DNA of 64,000 nucleotides, from assembly GCA_018268575.1 (NCBI GenBank), contig JAFDWF010000201.1, positions 1-64,000 on the forward strand, read 5' to 3'. The DNA is from Actinomycetota bacterium (GTDB lineage Bacteria > Actinomycetota > Thermoleophilia > Solirubrobacterales > 70-9). The notes below the pieces were generated by a model that saw nothing but the letters and a program-made list of their open reading frames with translations, ran no database searches and was not told where the DNA came from. Both the position numbers and the translations under genes were made by a program. This document shows positions 17,619 to 26,521 of the stretch, piece after piece (within the stretch, counting starts at the first letter, position 1; every line of letters begins with the position of its first letter).

Positions 17619-18830
17619 ATGGCCGTAGATACCTCCGCGTACCGCGAAATGACCGACGAGCAGGAAGCGATCGTCGAAATGGTGCGCCAGTTCGCCGACG
17701 AGCAGATCATCCCCAACGCCGAGCACTACGACCACGAGGACACGTTCCCGGAGCCGATCGTCGAGCAGATGAAGGAGCTCGGCCTGTTCGGGGTGACGAT
17801 CCCCGAAGAGTACGGCGGCATGGGCCTCGACCTGACCACCTACGCGATGATCGTCGAAGAGCTCTCGCGCGGCTGGATCTCGATCTCCGGCGTCGTCAAC
17901 ACCCACTTCATCGGCTCCTACCTGTTGATGAAGTTCGGCACCGAGGAGCAGAAGCAGTACTTCCTGCCGAAGATGGCGACCGGTGAGATCCGCGCCGCCT
18001 TCTCGCTCTCGGAGCCCGAGACCGGCTCCGACGTGCAGGGCATCAAGGCCACCGCCAAGGAGGACGGCGAGGGCAACTGGGAGCTGAACGGGCAGAAGAT
18101 GTGGGTCACCAACGGGCTCGGCTCCGGGGTCGTCTTCGTCTTGATGAAGACCGACCCGAAGGCCGATCCGCCCTACAAGGGGATGACCTGCTTCATCACC
18201 GAGAAGGAGCCCTGGAAAGAAGTGGGCGAGGGCGACTTCGCCGGCCTCACGGTGCCGCCGAAGATCAAGAAGATGGGCTACAAGGGGGTCGAGTCGACCG
18301 AGCTCGTCTACGACGGCTACAAGTGCAAGCCCGACCGCATCCTCGGCGGCCCGGGCGGCGTCGGCCAGGGCTTCGTGCAGATGATGGACGCGCTCGAGGT
18401 GGGCCGCGTCAACGTCGCCGCCCGCGGCGTCGGCATCGCTCAGCGGGCGCTGGAGCTGGCGCTCAAATACAGCCAGGAGCGCAAGACCTTCGGCAAGCCG
18501 ATCGCCCAGCACCAGGCGATCTCCTTCAAGCTCGCCGACATGGCGACCCGGCTCGAGGCGGCCCGGTTGGTGACCCGCAAAGCGGCGCGCCTGAAGGACG
18601 CGGGCGAGCGCTCCGACCTCGAGGCCGGCATGGCCAAGCTGCTCGCCTCGGAGACCGGCAAGGAAAACGTCGAGGACGCCTTCCGCATCCACGGCGGCTA
18701 CGGCTACTCGAAGGAGTACGAGATCGAGCGCCTCTACCGCGACGCGCCGCTGCTCCTGATCGGCGAGGGCACCTCCGAGATCCAGCGCATGGTGATCGGC
18801 AAGAAGGTCCTGCAGCGAAACAAGATCTAA
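17619..18830 (+). CDS. mcd: Acyl-CoA dehydrogenase, probable methylsuccinyl-CoA dehydrogenase
   Basis: An FAD enzyme of 403 residues that would oxidise a short branched acyl-CoA. It has the normal three-domain fold: an N-terminal helical domain, the central sheet with FSLSEPETGSDVQ and MWVTNGLGSGV, and the C-terminal helices with RVNVAARGVGIAQRALE, QERKTFGKPIAQHQAI and EDAFRIHGGYGYSKEYEIERLYRDA. From recalled sequences it closely resembles the acyl-CoA dehydrogenases encoded beside ccr and ecm in streptomycetes, shorter than the proteobacterial Mcd (about 550 residues). That resemblance and the other pathway genes here support methylsuccinyl-CoA as substrate; specificity is inferred. CAGGAG lies 5 bp before the ATG. 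A small unknown gene follows after 16 bp. Confidence 0.75.
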   Translation: MAVDTSAYREMTDEQEAIVEMVRQFADEQIIPNAEHYDHEDTFPEPIVEQMKELGLFGVTIPEEYGGMGLDLTTYAMIVEELSRGWISISGVVNTHFIGSYLLMKFGTEEQKQYFLPKMATGEIRAAFSLSEPETGSDVQGIKATAKEDGEGNWELNGQKMWVTNGLGSGVVFVLMKTDPKADPPYKGMTCFITEKEPWKEVGEGDFAGLTVPPKIKKMGYKGVESTELVYDGYKCKPDRILGGPGGVGQGFVQMMDALEVGRVNVAARGVGIAQRALELALKYSQERKTFGKPIAQHQAISFKLADMATRLEAARLVTRKAARLKDAGERSDLEAGMAKLLASETGKENVEDAFRIHGGYGYSKEYEIERLYRDAPLLLIGEGTSEIQRMVIGKKVLQRNKI

Positions 18831-18846
18831 GGCAGACTGTGGCGCC

Positions 18847-19209
18847 GTGGCTTCCACCCCCGAGCTGATCCGCACCGCGGTCGAGCGCTTCCAGGCGGAA
18901 GTCCCGGCGCTGGCGAAGCTGAAGCTGGTCTTCGGCCTCGAGTTGCGTGCCAAGCACGACATCCAGCTCTACCGGGTCGAGCTGCCGGGGCCGAAGATCA
19001 CCAAGGACCTCGCCCAGGACGAGCGGGTGCTGGTCGAAATCGACCGGCCGCAGTTCAACCAGCTGGCCGAGAAAGGCACGCTGGCGAGTTATCGCAAGGC
19101 CGCCGAGACCGGCCACATCAAGGCGACCGGTGACTCCAACGTGGTGAAGCTGGTGGTGCAGGTGGTGGAAAAGCAGGAGGAACGGGCCCGGCTGCGGAAA
19201 GTGCACTGA
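18847..19209 (+). CDS. Unrecognised 120-residue protein downstream of the dehydrogenase
   Basis: A small soluble protein with no signal peptide or membrane segment. It begins at GTG 18847, 16 bp after the acyl-CoA dehydrogenase stop, and its TGA is immediately followed by the GTG of a methyltransferase gene, so all three are probably one transcript. The sequence alternates predicted strands and helices: VFGLELRAKHDIQLYRVEL, ERVLVEIDRPQFNQLAEKG, ATGDSNVVKLVVQVVEKQ. The layout loosely recalls small SCP2-type lipid-binding folds, but I see no defining motif. Its position suggests a link to acyl-CoA metabolism. Confidence 0.7.
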   Translation: MASTPELIRTAVERFQAEVPALAKLKLVFGLELRAKHDIQLYRVELPGPKITKDLAQDERVLVEIDRPQFNQLAEKGTLASYRKAAETGHIKATGDSNVVKLVVQVVEKQEERARLRKVH

Positions 19210-19929
19210 GTGAGCGCGAGCGAGCATCAGGGCAGCCATGCACTACTCCAGTCAGACGAGGAGTGGGACGCCCGCAACAAGGTCCTCTCGGAGACCTTGA
19301 CGACGTTGGTCCGCCGCGAAGTCCCCACCGCGAGCCGTGGCCTCGACATCGGCTGCCAGAACGGCTGGACCACGGACCGCTACGCGCAGCTGACCGGCTT
19401 CGACTGGGTCGGGATCGACCCGGCGTTGAAGGGGGAGGAGAGATCCCCCGACGGGATCGACCTCCGCCCCGGGACCGCGGACGAGCTCGCGTTCCCCGAC
19501 GACACGTTCGACGTGGTGATGCTCGCCAACGTCTACGAGCACATCTTCCCGCAGTACCGGGTCGCCTCCTTCGCCGAGATGCGCCGCGTGTTGAGGCCGG
19601 GCGGCGCGGTCGTCGGCCAGATCCCCAACCCCTACTTCCCGATCGAGTCGCACAGCCGGCTGCCGTTCATGGGCTGGCTGCCGATCCGGGCGCAGAAGGT
19701 GTACTGGAAGCTGGCGCCGGTCAGCTGGGAGCACGACTTCTTCGTCGTCACCCCGAGGCACCTGCGCCGCGACGCCGAGGCCGGCGGGCTGGAGGCGACC
19801 ATGGTGCGCAAGTTCAACTACCCGCCCGAGGTGATCCCGGAGCGCGTCCGCGGTATCTACAAGATGCTGCAGGCGCCGATGCGGCTGTGGCCCTGGGCCT
19901 GGCAGTTCGTCCTGCGTCCGCGCCCGTAG
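19210..19929 (+). CDS. Class I SAM-dependent methyltransferase
   Basis: A 239-residue methyltransferase of the Methyltransf_11 type. The SAM-binding glycine motif is GLDIGCQNGWTTDRY (about residues 44-58). It is followed by the acidic strand end GIDPALKG, FPDDTFDVVMLANVYEHI and the post-motif MRRVLRPGGAVVGQIPNPYF. The C-terminal part holds aromatic residues (MGWLPIRAQKVYWKLAPVSW) that may form the acceptor site. Start GTG at 19210 abuts the upstream stop. Enzymes like this occur in surface polysaccharide loci, so the substrate could be a sugar or lipid carrier, but it is not identifiable. Confidence 0.8.
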   Translation: MSASEHQGSHALLQSDEEWDARNKVLSETLTTLVRREVPTASRGLDIGCQNGWTTDRYAQLTGFDWVGIDPALKGEERSPDGIDLRPGTADELAFPDDTFDVVMLANVYEHIFPQYRVASFAEMRRVLRPGGAVVGQIPNPYFPIESHSRLPFMGWLPIRAQKVYWKLAPVSWEHDFFVVTPRHLRRDAEAGGLEATMVRKFNYPPEVIPERVRGIYKMLQAPMRLWPWAWQFVLRPRP

Positions 19930-19955
19930 GCGCCCCCTCCCGGGGCGAGGACGTC

Positions 19956-21203
19956 CTACAGGCGGACGAGGTTGGACGCCGAGATCTTGCGCGTGACGCC
20001 GCGGAAGTCGATCACGATGGGCGCCTTCTCGACCACCGCCTGATAGTCGACTTCGCGGTGCGCAGTGACGATCGCGACCAGGTCGGCTTCGGCGAGTCCG
20101 ACCTCGAGGTCGACCGACGTCAGGCCCAGTTTCCCGAGCTCGGGAACGAAGGGGTCATGGTAGGAGAGGTCTGCTTCGAGCGCCTCCAGGAGGCGCATCA
20201 TCTTCAGGGCCGGGGACTCGCGGATGTCACCGGACCCGGCCTTGTAGGCGGCGCCGAGGATCATCACCTTGGAGCCCTTGACCGGCTTGCCGGAGAGGTT
20301 CAGCGCCCGCTCGATGCGCTCGACGCAGTAGGCGGGCTGGGCCTGGTTGACCTTGCCGGCGAGCTCGATGAACTCGGGGTAGAAGTCGTGCTCGCGGGCC
20401 TTGAAGGCGAGGTAGAAGGGGTCGACCGGCAGGCAGTGGCCGCCCATTCCTGGCCCCGGCTCGAAGCGCATGAAGCCGAAGGGCTTGGTCGAGGCGGCGT
20501 CGATCACCTCCCAGACGTCGATGTCGAGTCGGTCGCAGAGCTGCGCCAGCTCGTTGACGAGTGCGATGTTCACCGAGCGGAAGATGTTCTCGAGCAGCTT
20601 CGAGAGCTCGGCCGCCTCGGGCGAGGAGAGGACGACGACGGTCTCGCAGATCCGCGCGTAGAGCTCGTGGGCGCGCTCCGTGCAGGCGTCCGTCAGCCCA
20701 CCGACGAGCTTCGGCGTGGTGCGCACGGTGTAGTCGGTGCGACCGGGGTCGATGCGCTCCGGCGAGAAGGCGAGGTGGAAATCGCGCCCTACCTTCATCC
20801 CCGACTCCTCGAGGATCGGCGCGACCTGCTCGCGGGTCGTCCCCGGGTAGGTCGTCGACTCCAGCACGATCAGCTGCCCCTGCTGGAGGACCTGGGAGAG
20901 GGCGGTGGCCGCGTCGAGCAGGTAGGTGAGGTCGGGTTCGCGCGAGCGCGTCAATGGGGTCGGCACGCAGATCACGATCGCATCGCAGGTCGCCAGGTCG
21001 GCGTGGCGGGAAGTGGGGTGGAGGCGCTCGCGGATCGGGGCAAGCGCCTCGTCGGAGATGTCCTCGATGTAGGAGCGTCCTTCCGACAGCGCCTGCGTCT
21101 TCCTCGTGTCGAGGTCGAAGCAGACCACGTCGCTGCCCTCCTCCGCGAAGGCGACGGCGAGCGGGAGTCCTACGTATCCGAGTCCGACGATGGCGATCTT
21201 CAT
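19956..21203 (-). CDS. UDP-N-acetylhexosamine 6-dehydrogenase (WbpA/WecC family)
   Basis: Oxidises a UDP-HexNAc to its uronic acid using NAD, in the cytoplasm. The 415 residues have the three expected domains: the Rossmann start MKIAIVGLGYVGLPLAVAF, the central helix domain with ELSKLLENIFRSVNIALVNE, and the catalytic cysteine in MGGHCLPVDPFYLAFKARE (about residue 250). The C-terminal UDP-binding domain follows (GSKVMILGAAYKAGSGDIRESPALK). The GHC-PVDPFYL form is typical of UDP-GlcNAc or UDP-ManNAc dehydrogenases rather than UDP-glucose dehydrogenase. With the 2-epimerase at 3260-4387 it could make UDP-ManNAcA. It converges with the methyltransferase gene. Confidence 0.88.
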   Translation of the reverse strand: MKIAIVGLGYVGLPLAVAFAEEGSDVVCFDLDTRKTQALSEGRSYIEDISDEALAPIRERLHPTSRHADLATCDAIVICVPTPLTRSREPDLTYLLDAATALSQVLQQGQLIVLESTTYPGTTREQVAPILEESGMKVGRDFHLAFSPERIDPGRTDYTVRTTPKLVGGLTDACTERAHELYARICETVVVLSSPEAAELSKLLENIFRSVNIALVNELAQLCDRLDIDVWEVIDAASTKPFGFMRFEPGPGMGGHCLPVDPFYLAFKAREHDFYPEFIELAGKVNQAQPAYCVERIERALNLSGKPVKGSKVMILGAAYKAGSGDIRESPALKMMRLLEALEADLSYHDPFVPELGKLGLTSVDLEVGLAEADLVAIVTAHREVDYQAVVEKAPIVIDFRGVTRKISASNLVRL

Positions 21204-21263
21204 GGGCGCGAGTCTAGATCGTCAGCTTCGCCCTACTCCTTTAGCATCCTGCGCCAAATCCCT

Positions 21264-21269
21264 AGGAGG
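21264..21269 (+). promoter_or_regulatory. Strong ribosome-binding site fixing a TTG start
   Basis: AGGAGG lies 5 bp before the TTG at 21275. No ATG or GTG gives a plausible MaoC N-terminus here, so this site decides the start. Confidence 0.75.
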
Positions 21270-21274
21270 CGCAG

Positions 21275-21790
21275 TTGAGCGACCAGATAACGAACGAGTT
21301 CACCACCGATCAGGCGCAGCGCGAGGCGAGCGGTGCCCACAGCTACGGGCGCTATCTCGAGGAGTTCGAGGTCGGTGCGACGTACAAGCACTGGCCTGCG
21401 AAGACGGTCACCGAGTCCGACGACCACCTCTTCTGCCTGATCACGATGAACCACCATCCGCTCCATCTCAATGATGTCTACGCGGCGGAGTCGCAACAGG
21501 GCCGCAACGTGGTCGTCGGTCCGCTGGTCTACTCGTTGGCCCTCGGGATGTCGGTCTCCGACGTCTCGGGCAAGGCGATCGCCAACCTGGCGACCGAAGA
21601 GTTGAGCCACCCGAACCCGGTCTTTCACGGCGACACGCTCTTCTGCGAGACCGAGGTGCTCGAGGTCAAGCCGTCGAAGTCGAAGCCCGACCGCGGCGTG
21701 GTCAAGGTCCACACCCGCGTCTTGAACCAAGACGGCGTGCTGGTCGCCGAGTTCAAGCGGCTGGTGCTGGTTCCGAAGCGGCCCGCCTAG
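21275..21790 (+). CDS. mch: MaoC-family hydratase, probable mesaconyl-CoA hydratase
   Basis: A single hot-dog domain protein of 171 residues that would hydrate mesaconyl-CoA to methylmalyl-CoA. The start is TTG, set by AGGAGG. The catalytic region is KTVTESDDHLFCLITMNHHP, with the Asp and His of the MaoC hydratase motif, followed by GRNVVVGPLVYSLALGMSV, SGKAIANLATEELSHPNPVF and FHGDTLFCETEVLEVKPSKS. This pattern matches, as recalled, the short MaoC proteins next to ccr and ecm in streptomycetes; the proteobacterial enzyme has two such domains. The last 38 bp overlap the convergent flippase gene. Its malyl-CoA lyase partner is at 12082-13137. Confidence 0.8.
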   Translation: MSDQITNEFTTDQAQREASGAHSYGRYLEEFEVGATYKHWPAKTVTESDDHLFCLITMNHHPLHLNDVYAAESQQGRNVVVGPLVYSLALGMSVSDVSGKAIANLATEELSHPNPVFHGDTLFCETEVLEVKPSKSKPDRGVVKVHTRVLNQDGVLVAEFKRLVLVPKRPA

Positions 21791-23039
21791 CCAGCCGGCC
21801 CGCAACGATCGCGACGACGACCGGCTCGATCGCGCCGACGCCACAAGCGACTGCGGCGACGGCGACGACGCCGGCGACCGTCGCGATCCCGCCGGCGGCG
21901 ATCAGCTGTATGGCCAGCAGCGCCGTGTAGATCGCCGCCAGGAGTGGATAGCGCTTCTGGGACATCAGAAGGCCGGAGCTGGGCAGGGTCGCGTAGTTGA
22001 TCAGGGCCGGGACCAGCATGAACTCGAAGATCGGAACCGAGTCCGGATATCGGCCGCCGTCGACCAGCGGAATCGCAAACGGGGCAGCCACCGCGGCGAT
22101 GCCGATCAGGGCTGAGACCGGGAGGATGCTCTGCCTCATCCAGTTGCGGAGCATGTGGACCTGCGCCGCGGCCGAGTCGATCAGGTCGCTCTGCGAGGTC
22201 CGCACGCGCATCACGGCCAAGAGCGAGGGTAGGGGCCCCATGACGATTGCGATGTAGCGCAGCGCGGCGCCATAGCTGGCGACGGCGTCGTCATTGAGGA
22301 ATCCGGCGACGATGAAGATGTCGGCGTAGGCGAATCCCGCGGAGGCGAGGTAATAGAGCGTGAGCCAGCCAGACTCGCGGCCGAACTCGCGTGATACGCC
22401 CGCACCGAAAAGAGAACCTGCGCCGCTCCGGAGGAGCGGCACGCAGACGATTGCGCCCACCAGACAGGTGGCGCCCGCGACGGCTGCCGCGGTCACCGCG
22501 CCGGCATCGACGAACCCGGCCAGCGCAGCGATCCCGACGACGATCAGTGCACCGCCGCGGCCAACCCCGATCCAGCCTGCGCGGGCGAATGAGAGGTGGG
22601 CCTGGTGGTGGTAGACCCCCAGTTCGACCACGGCGTACCCGGCGGTGTAGGCGGCAGTGAGGGCAACAAAGAGAAGGCTTGACCCGACGCCTGCCCCGCC
22701 TGCGATCGCGACCCCGGCGATCGCCAGGGTGCCGATCGCGAGGACCAGCAGCAGGCTGGCCGCGATCGCGAGGCCGAAGCCGGTTGCTTCCTCGTCGCCG
22801 CGCGAGACGCGCTCGGCCTCGGTCCGCATGTAACGCATGCGGATGCCGCCGGTGAGCGCCGCCCCCGCGAATTGTCCGATGTTTAGGAACAGCACCAGAT
22901 AGGCGAACGAGCTCGTGCCGAGCGCGCGGATGAAGAAAACCGTCGCCAGGGCACTGAACCCGCGGCCGAGCAGGTCGAGGACGAACGTGGAGACGAATCC
23001 CCGGCGGAAAGTCGAGAGCTTTTTTCGTTGCTCGGTCAT
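21753..23039 (-). CDS. wzx: Polysaccharide flippase, Wzx-like
   Basis: A 428-residue integral membrane protein with about 12 hydrophobic segments that would move lipid-linked repeat units across the membrane. It opens with the basic MTEQRKKLSTFRRGF and then LGRGFSALATVFFIRALGTSS, the usual first helices of the polysaccharide-exporter branch of the MOP superfamily. Later segments include FAYADIFIVAGFLNDDAVASYG, a conserved substrate-channel region of these proteins. The gene is divergent from the Wzy-like polymerase gene by 49 bp and overlaps the MaoC gene at its 3' end. A second flippase is at 49631-51046. Confidence 0.8.
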   Translation of the reverse strand: MTEQRKKLSTFRRGFVSTFVLDLLGRGFSALATVFFIRALGTSSFAYLVLFLNIGQFAGAALTGGIRMRYMRTEAERVSRGDEEATGFGLAIAASLLLVLAIGTLAIAGVAIAGGAGVGSSLLFVALTAAYTAGYAVVELGVYHHQAHLSFARAGWIGVGRGGALIVVGIAALAGFVDAGAVTAAAVAGATCLVGAIVCVPLLRSGAGSLFGAGVSREFGRESGWLTLYYLASAGFAYADIFIVAGFLNDDAVASYGAALRYIAIVMGPLPSLLAVMRVRTSQSDLIDSAAAQVHMLRNWMRQSILPVSALIGIAAVAAPFAIPLVDGGRYPDSVPIFEFMLVPALINYATLPSSGLLMSQKRYPLLAAIYTALLAIQLIAAGGIATVAGVVAVAAVACGVGAIEPVVVAIVAGRLARRAASEPAPAA

Positions 23040-23088
23040 CGGGGCCTATCCTGCTGATTCTCGGCCAGGACTCCGGATTCCTGGAGCG

Positions 23089-24429
23089 ATGCCGATAATC
23101 CCCAGTGCAGATGAGCTTCCCGATGCCGTACCGATTGCGATGAACCGCGCCGCGTCGCGTCTTCGAATCGACCTGCTCCCGACCCTCCTGGCCGGGGTCG
23201 GCGCGATAGTCGTCGGCGTCCTGGTGGTCAAATCGCCGCCGGCGGCGGTGGCTTTCGTCGGCCTGATTGCGGTCGGGATCGCGACGCTTCGCTACGGCAC
23301 CTTCGCTGCCGCCGCGTCGGCCTTCGCCTTGTTGCCATGGATGGTGACCTTCGAAGGCGTGCTGCCGAACCAGGTGGGGACCCTGATCGCCTCGGCCGGC
23401 ACCGCGGCGTTGCTGACGATGGTCTGGCCGCTCGAATTCGAGTCCCCTCTAATCCCCTTCTCCGCCTTCTTCTTCCTCGCCGTCACCCTCGGCCACCTGG
23501 CGCTCTCCTCGGACAAAGAAGACCTCTTCCAAGCCGCCAAGTACATCGACTTCGCCTTCGTGGCCTTGGCCGTCACCTCGTCCCGCGGCAGGCAGATGAT
23601 GCCCCGCTTCAAGCGTCCCGTCTACGGCAGCTGCGTTGCCGCGATGGGCGTCCAGCTGGTCGTGATTGCGGCCGGTCTCGGCAAGGTCGGGACCTACTAC
23701 CACGCCGGCGAGCGCCTCGGTTTCACCGGCGAGGCGCCTCATCCGCTCGCGCTGATGACGATGGTGATCGCCGCTGCCGGGCTCTGCACCAGCACCAGCC
23801 TGCGCAAGGGCCTCCTTTTCGCTATCGGCGCGGTGCCCTCGGCCTTCACCGGTGTCCGCTCTGCGCTGTTCGGGCTGGTCGCGGCGCTGCTCACCTTCGT
23901 CGGCAAATCTGACGCCAAGCTGCGCGCCGGGGTCGTCCTCGTGCTGATCGCCGCGGTCGCCTTCGCAACCGGTGCGCTCGACGTCCTCACCTCCAGGATC
24001 GCCAGCCAGGGCAACGAATTCTCCTCGCTGGCCACGGCGGGGTCTGGGCGCGGCGAGATTTGGACCGCGGCCCTGAACGGCTGGGACCACGCGGGGCCCT
24101 GGGCGTGGGTATTCGGCACCGGCCTGCGGACGATTCCCGCCTTCGAGTTGAAGGAAATCGGAGTCGAACTGATCGGCCACTCCGACATCGTCGAGGTGCT
24201 GGTCCAGTTCGGCGTCGTCGGCTTCGTCGGCTACCTAGGGATCTGGCTCGGGCTACTGCGCTCACCGGCGAACTCCATAGTCCTCGTCCCGATTCTCGCT
24301 TTCGGAGCAGTCAACGGATCACTCGAATACGTTTCGTCGCTGACCGTCGGGCTGGTCCTCGCGGCCTGCTTCGCCGACCGGCGTCGCCTGGGGCTTCCGG
24401 CGGCATCGGACTCGCCGCCCTCAGGCTGA
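23089..24429 (+). CDS. wzy: O-antigen ligase / Wzy-like polymerase
   Basis: A 446-residue membrane protein with about 11 hydrophobic segments and a large periplasmic loop near residues 300-370. The loop has the family arrangement SGRGEIWTAALNGWDHAG, VFGTGLRTIPAF and LIGHSDIVEVLVQFGVVGF, as in Wzy_C/O-antigen ligase proteins. It would polymerise the repeat units delivered by the adjacent flippase. ATG at 23089 is chosen because the hydrophobic core begins shortly after it. Upstream the frame remains open but overlaps the flippase gene. The 3' end overlaps the convergent C5-epimerase gene by 9 bp. Confidence 0.78.
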   Translation: MPIIPSADELPDAVPIAMNRAASRLRIDLLPTLLAGVGAIVVGVLVVKSPPAAVAFVGLIAVGIATLRYGTFAAAASAFALLPWMVTFEGVLPNQVGTLIASAGTAALLTMVWPLEFESPLIPFSAFFFLAVTLGHLALSSDKEDLFQAAKYIDFAFVALAVTSSRGRQMMPRFKRPVYGSCVAAMGVQLVVIAAGLGKVGTYYHAGERLGFTGEAPHPLALMTMVIAAAGLCTSTSLRKGLLFAIGAVPSAFTGVRSALFGLVAALLTFVGKSDAKLRAGVVLVLIAAVAFATGALDVLTSRIASQGNEFSSLATAGSGRGEIWTAALNGWDHAGPWAWVFGTGLRTIPAFELKEIGVELIGHSDIVEVLVQFGVVGFVGYLGIWLGLLRSPANSIVLVPILAFGAVNGSLEYVSSLTVGLVLAACFADRRRLGLPAASDSPPSG

Positions 24430-25404
24430 GCGACCCGCCCGCGAGAGGCGGAAGATGACCTTGTCCACGGCAGCGCGGGCGGTCCCGATGCGGGTCCGCT
24501 GGCTGCGCCAGCGCCGCGCATACCCGCCCAGCGCCGGATCGTGGGTGATCATCCCCAGCCCTTCGAGCATGGTCGGGTGGAGATCCTGGTAGAAGGGCTT
24601 GGCGAGGTCGGGGCGGCCACTGTGGTCGTAGAGGCTGTAGCGGGACCACCAGCCGAGGTCATAGCGGGGGAGCAACTCGACCACCCCGGCCGCGCTCCGC
24701 TCGAAGAGGACCCGAGCCTCGATGTCGTCGGTTGCGACGGTGAGCTCATGGACTCCCCATAAGGCGAATATCCAGCCGTTCAGAACCGCGCAGGGCTTTT
24801 TGGTCGGATACTCCTCGAGTACTAGGGCGCCGTCGAGTTCTCGCTGGGCTCCCCCGGCAGCGACCGGCACGTTTAGTGGTCCGAAGGACTGGCGGGCCAG
24901 CTTCAGGTAGTGATCCTCGCCGGTCAGCTGATGCGCACGCAGCAGGGTCGAGATCGCCTGCCCTTGCCCCATCGCCGAGATCCAGCCCGCGGCGAGGTCG
25001 TACTTGGCGACCGGCAGTCCCGTGCGCCAGACGAGGCCGATCTCCTCCTCGGCCGAGCGTTCGAGGAGCCAGTCGACGGCCTTCAGGAATTCGGCGTCGG
25101 TCGGCTCGCCGTCGAGCCGTCGCTCCCAGAGGCCGAGCGCGTACTGGGCGATCGGGATGATCCAGTCGTATTCGGAGTTCCGCATCCTCGCTTCCGTCAG
25201 ACGCGTCTTGCCGCTGAGGTCGCAGTAATAGCCTGCGATCCCCTTCGGGTCGACGTGGCGGCCGAGGGGCTGCGGGGAGAAGTCGATGCCGCCGCCGACC
25301 ATCGACAGGACCGCGCGTTTGGCTTCGATCACCGCCTTGACGGGCAGTGGTGGCTCGGGGACGGCCGCGGTCTCGCTCTCTCCGGCGGGTGCCAAGCCAG
25401 GCAT
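24421..25404 (-). CDS. D-glucuronyl C5-epimerase-like protein
   Basis: A 327-residue protein related to heparosan/heparan glucuronyl C5-epimerases, which convert glucuronate to iduronate in an assembled chain. The C-terminal domain shows the family pattern EEYPTKKPCAVLNGWIFAL, ARVLFERSAAGVVELLPRYD, LGWWSRYSLYDHSGRPDL and FYQDLHPTMLEGL. The N-terminal part has YYCDLSGKTRLTEARM and NSEYDWIIPIAQYALGLWE, an alpha/alpha-barrel layout. No signal peptide is visible, so it would act inside the cell or before export. The ATG at 25404 is preferred over a TTG at 25449 that overlaps the divergent gene. It is a key indicator that the polymer contains uronic acid. Confidence 0.75.
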   Translation of the reverse strand: MPGLAPAGESETAAVPEPPLPVKAVIEAKRAVLSMVGGGIDFSPQPLGRHVDPKGIAGYYCDLSGKTRLTEARMRNSEYDWIIPIAQYALGLWERRLDGEPTDAEFLKAVDWLLERSAEEEIGLVWRTGLPVAKYDLAAGWISAMGQGQAISTLLRAHQLTGEDHYLKLARQSFGPLNVPVAAGGAQRELDGALVLEEYPTKKPCAVLNGWIFALWGVHELTVATDDIEARVLFERSAAGVVELLPRYDLGWWSRYSLYDHSGRPDLAKPFYQDLHPTMLEGLGMITHDPALGGYARRWRSQRTRIGTARAAVDKVIFRLSRAGRSA

Positions 25405-25432
25405 TATGATCGCCAGGCTGTCTCGTCTGACG

Positions 25433-26521
25433 ATGCCCGTCTCCAGCAAGCAATCTCGCGGCCTTGCCGTCGCTTGTGTCAGTCTCGACCCGGCGGGCGA
25501 GGGCGGGATGGCAGAGGTCCTGCGCTCGCTGCTCGCCTCGCCACTGGCGGAGCGCTACCGGATGCGGATGATCGTCACCTACGCAATGGTCTCGCCGTGG
25601 CGGAAGCTGCTCCGCTTTGCCGCGGCCCTGGTCGAACTGGCGGTCTGGTGCCTTGGGGATGGGACGCGCATCGTCCACATCCAGGGGGCGGTGCGGGGGA
25701 GCCTTTACCGCAAGTCGGCCTGCGTGTTCCTCGCCCGGGCGCTGCGCCGGCCTGTCCTCTTCCAGATCCACGCCGGCCCCGGTGACATCGAGGACTTCGT
25801 CGATCGTCTCGACCCGATTCGGCGCGGTGTCTTCAGCGCCGCGCTGCGTCGTGCCACTCGGACCGTCGCCGTGTCCAGCGAGAGTGCCCAGGCGGTCGAG
25901 CGCTGCTTCGGCGTCGCCCGCGTCGGCGTCCTTGCCAACCCCGTGCCGCCGGTTGCCGGCGGCGGGGTGGATGTCGGTTCCCAGGGCGGCGCCCGGGTGC
26001 TGTACCTGGGAGGCTTTTTCGACCCCGCCAAGGGTGGCGCGGTCCTGGTCGAGGCCCTCGGGACGCTCGCTGCCGAGCGTCCCGATGACCATTTCCAGCT
26101 CCACGGCCCTGGAGATGCGCCGCCGGGGTTGGTGGACCTGGTCACCCGGACCGAGAACGTCGAGTGGGGCGGCTGGCTCGCCGCCGACGCCAAGCGCGAA
26201 GCCTTTCGCGCCGCCTCGATCTTCGTCCTCCCGTCGATCTCCGAGGGACTGCCGATGGCGCTGCTCGAGGCGATGGCCTGGGGCCGGGCGATCCTCGCCA
26301 CCTCGATGGGAGGCGTGCTCGACCTGGTCGCCGACGGCGAGGACGGCGTCCTGGTCCCGCCTGGGGATGCGCCCGCGCTTGCCGATGCTCTACGCCGCCT
26401 GCTCGACGATCCGGAGCTGCGCCGACGGATCGCGGCGGCTGCCGAGCGCCGCTCGGCCGACTTCACCGAGGACGCCGTCTGGGGCCGGCTCGGGACGATG
26501 TACGAGGAATTGTCGGCATGA
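25433..26521 (+). CDS. Glycosyltransferase family 4 (GT-B)
   Basis: A GT4 enzyme of about 362 residues. The N-terminal domain has GLAVACVSLDPAGEGGMAEV and HIQGAVRGSLYRKSACVFLA, then FQIHAGPGDIEDF. The donor domain has VLYLGGFFDPAKGGAVLVEA, VEWGGWLAADAKREAFRAAS and LPSISEGLPMALLEAMAWG with the E-x7-E pair. Two ATGs are possible (25406 and 25433). The second is taken because the first abuts the divergent epimerase start. The stop overlaps the ATG of the deacetylase gene (ATGA at 26518-26521), so the two are coupled. Confidence 0.83.
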   Translation: MPVSSKQSRGLAVACVSLDPAGEGGMAEVLRSLLASPLAERYRMRMIVTYAMVSPWRKLLRFAAALVELAVWCLGDGTRIVHIQGAVRGSLYRKSACVFLARALRRPVLFQIHAGPGDIEDFVDRLDPIRRGVFSAALRRATRTVAVSSESAQAVERCFGVARVGVLANPVPPVAGGGVDVGSQGGARVLYLGGFFDPAKGGAVLVEALGTLAAERPDDHFQLHGPGDAPPGLVDLVTRTENVEWGGWLAADAKREAFRAASIFVLPSISEGLPMALLEAMAWGRAILATSMGGVLDLVADGEDGVLVPPGDAPALADALRRLLDDPELRRRIAAAAERRSADFTEDAVWGRLGTMYEELSA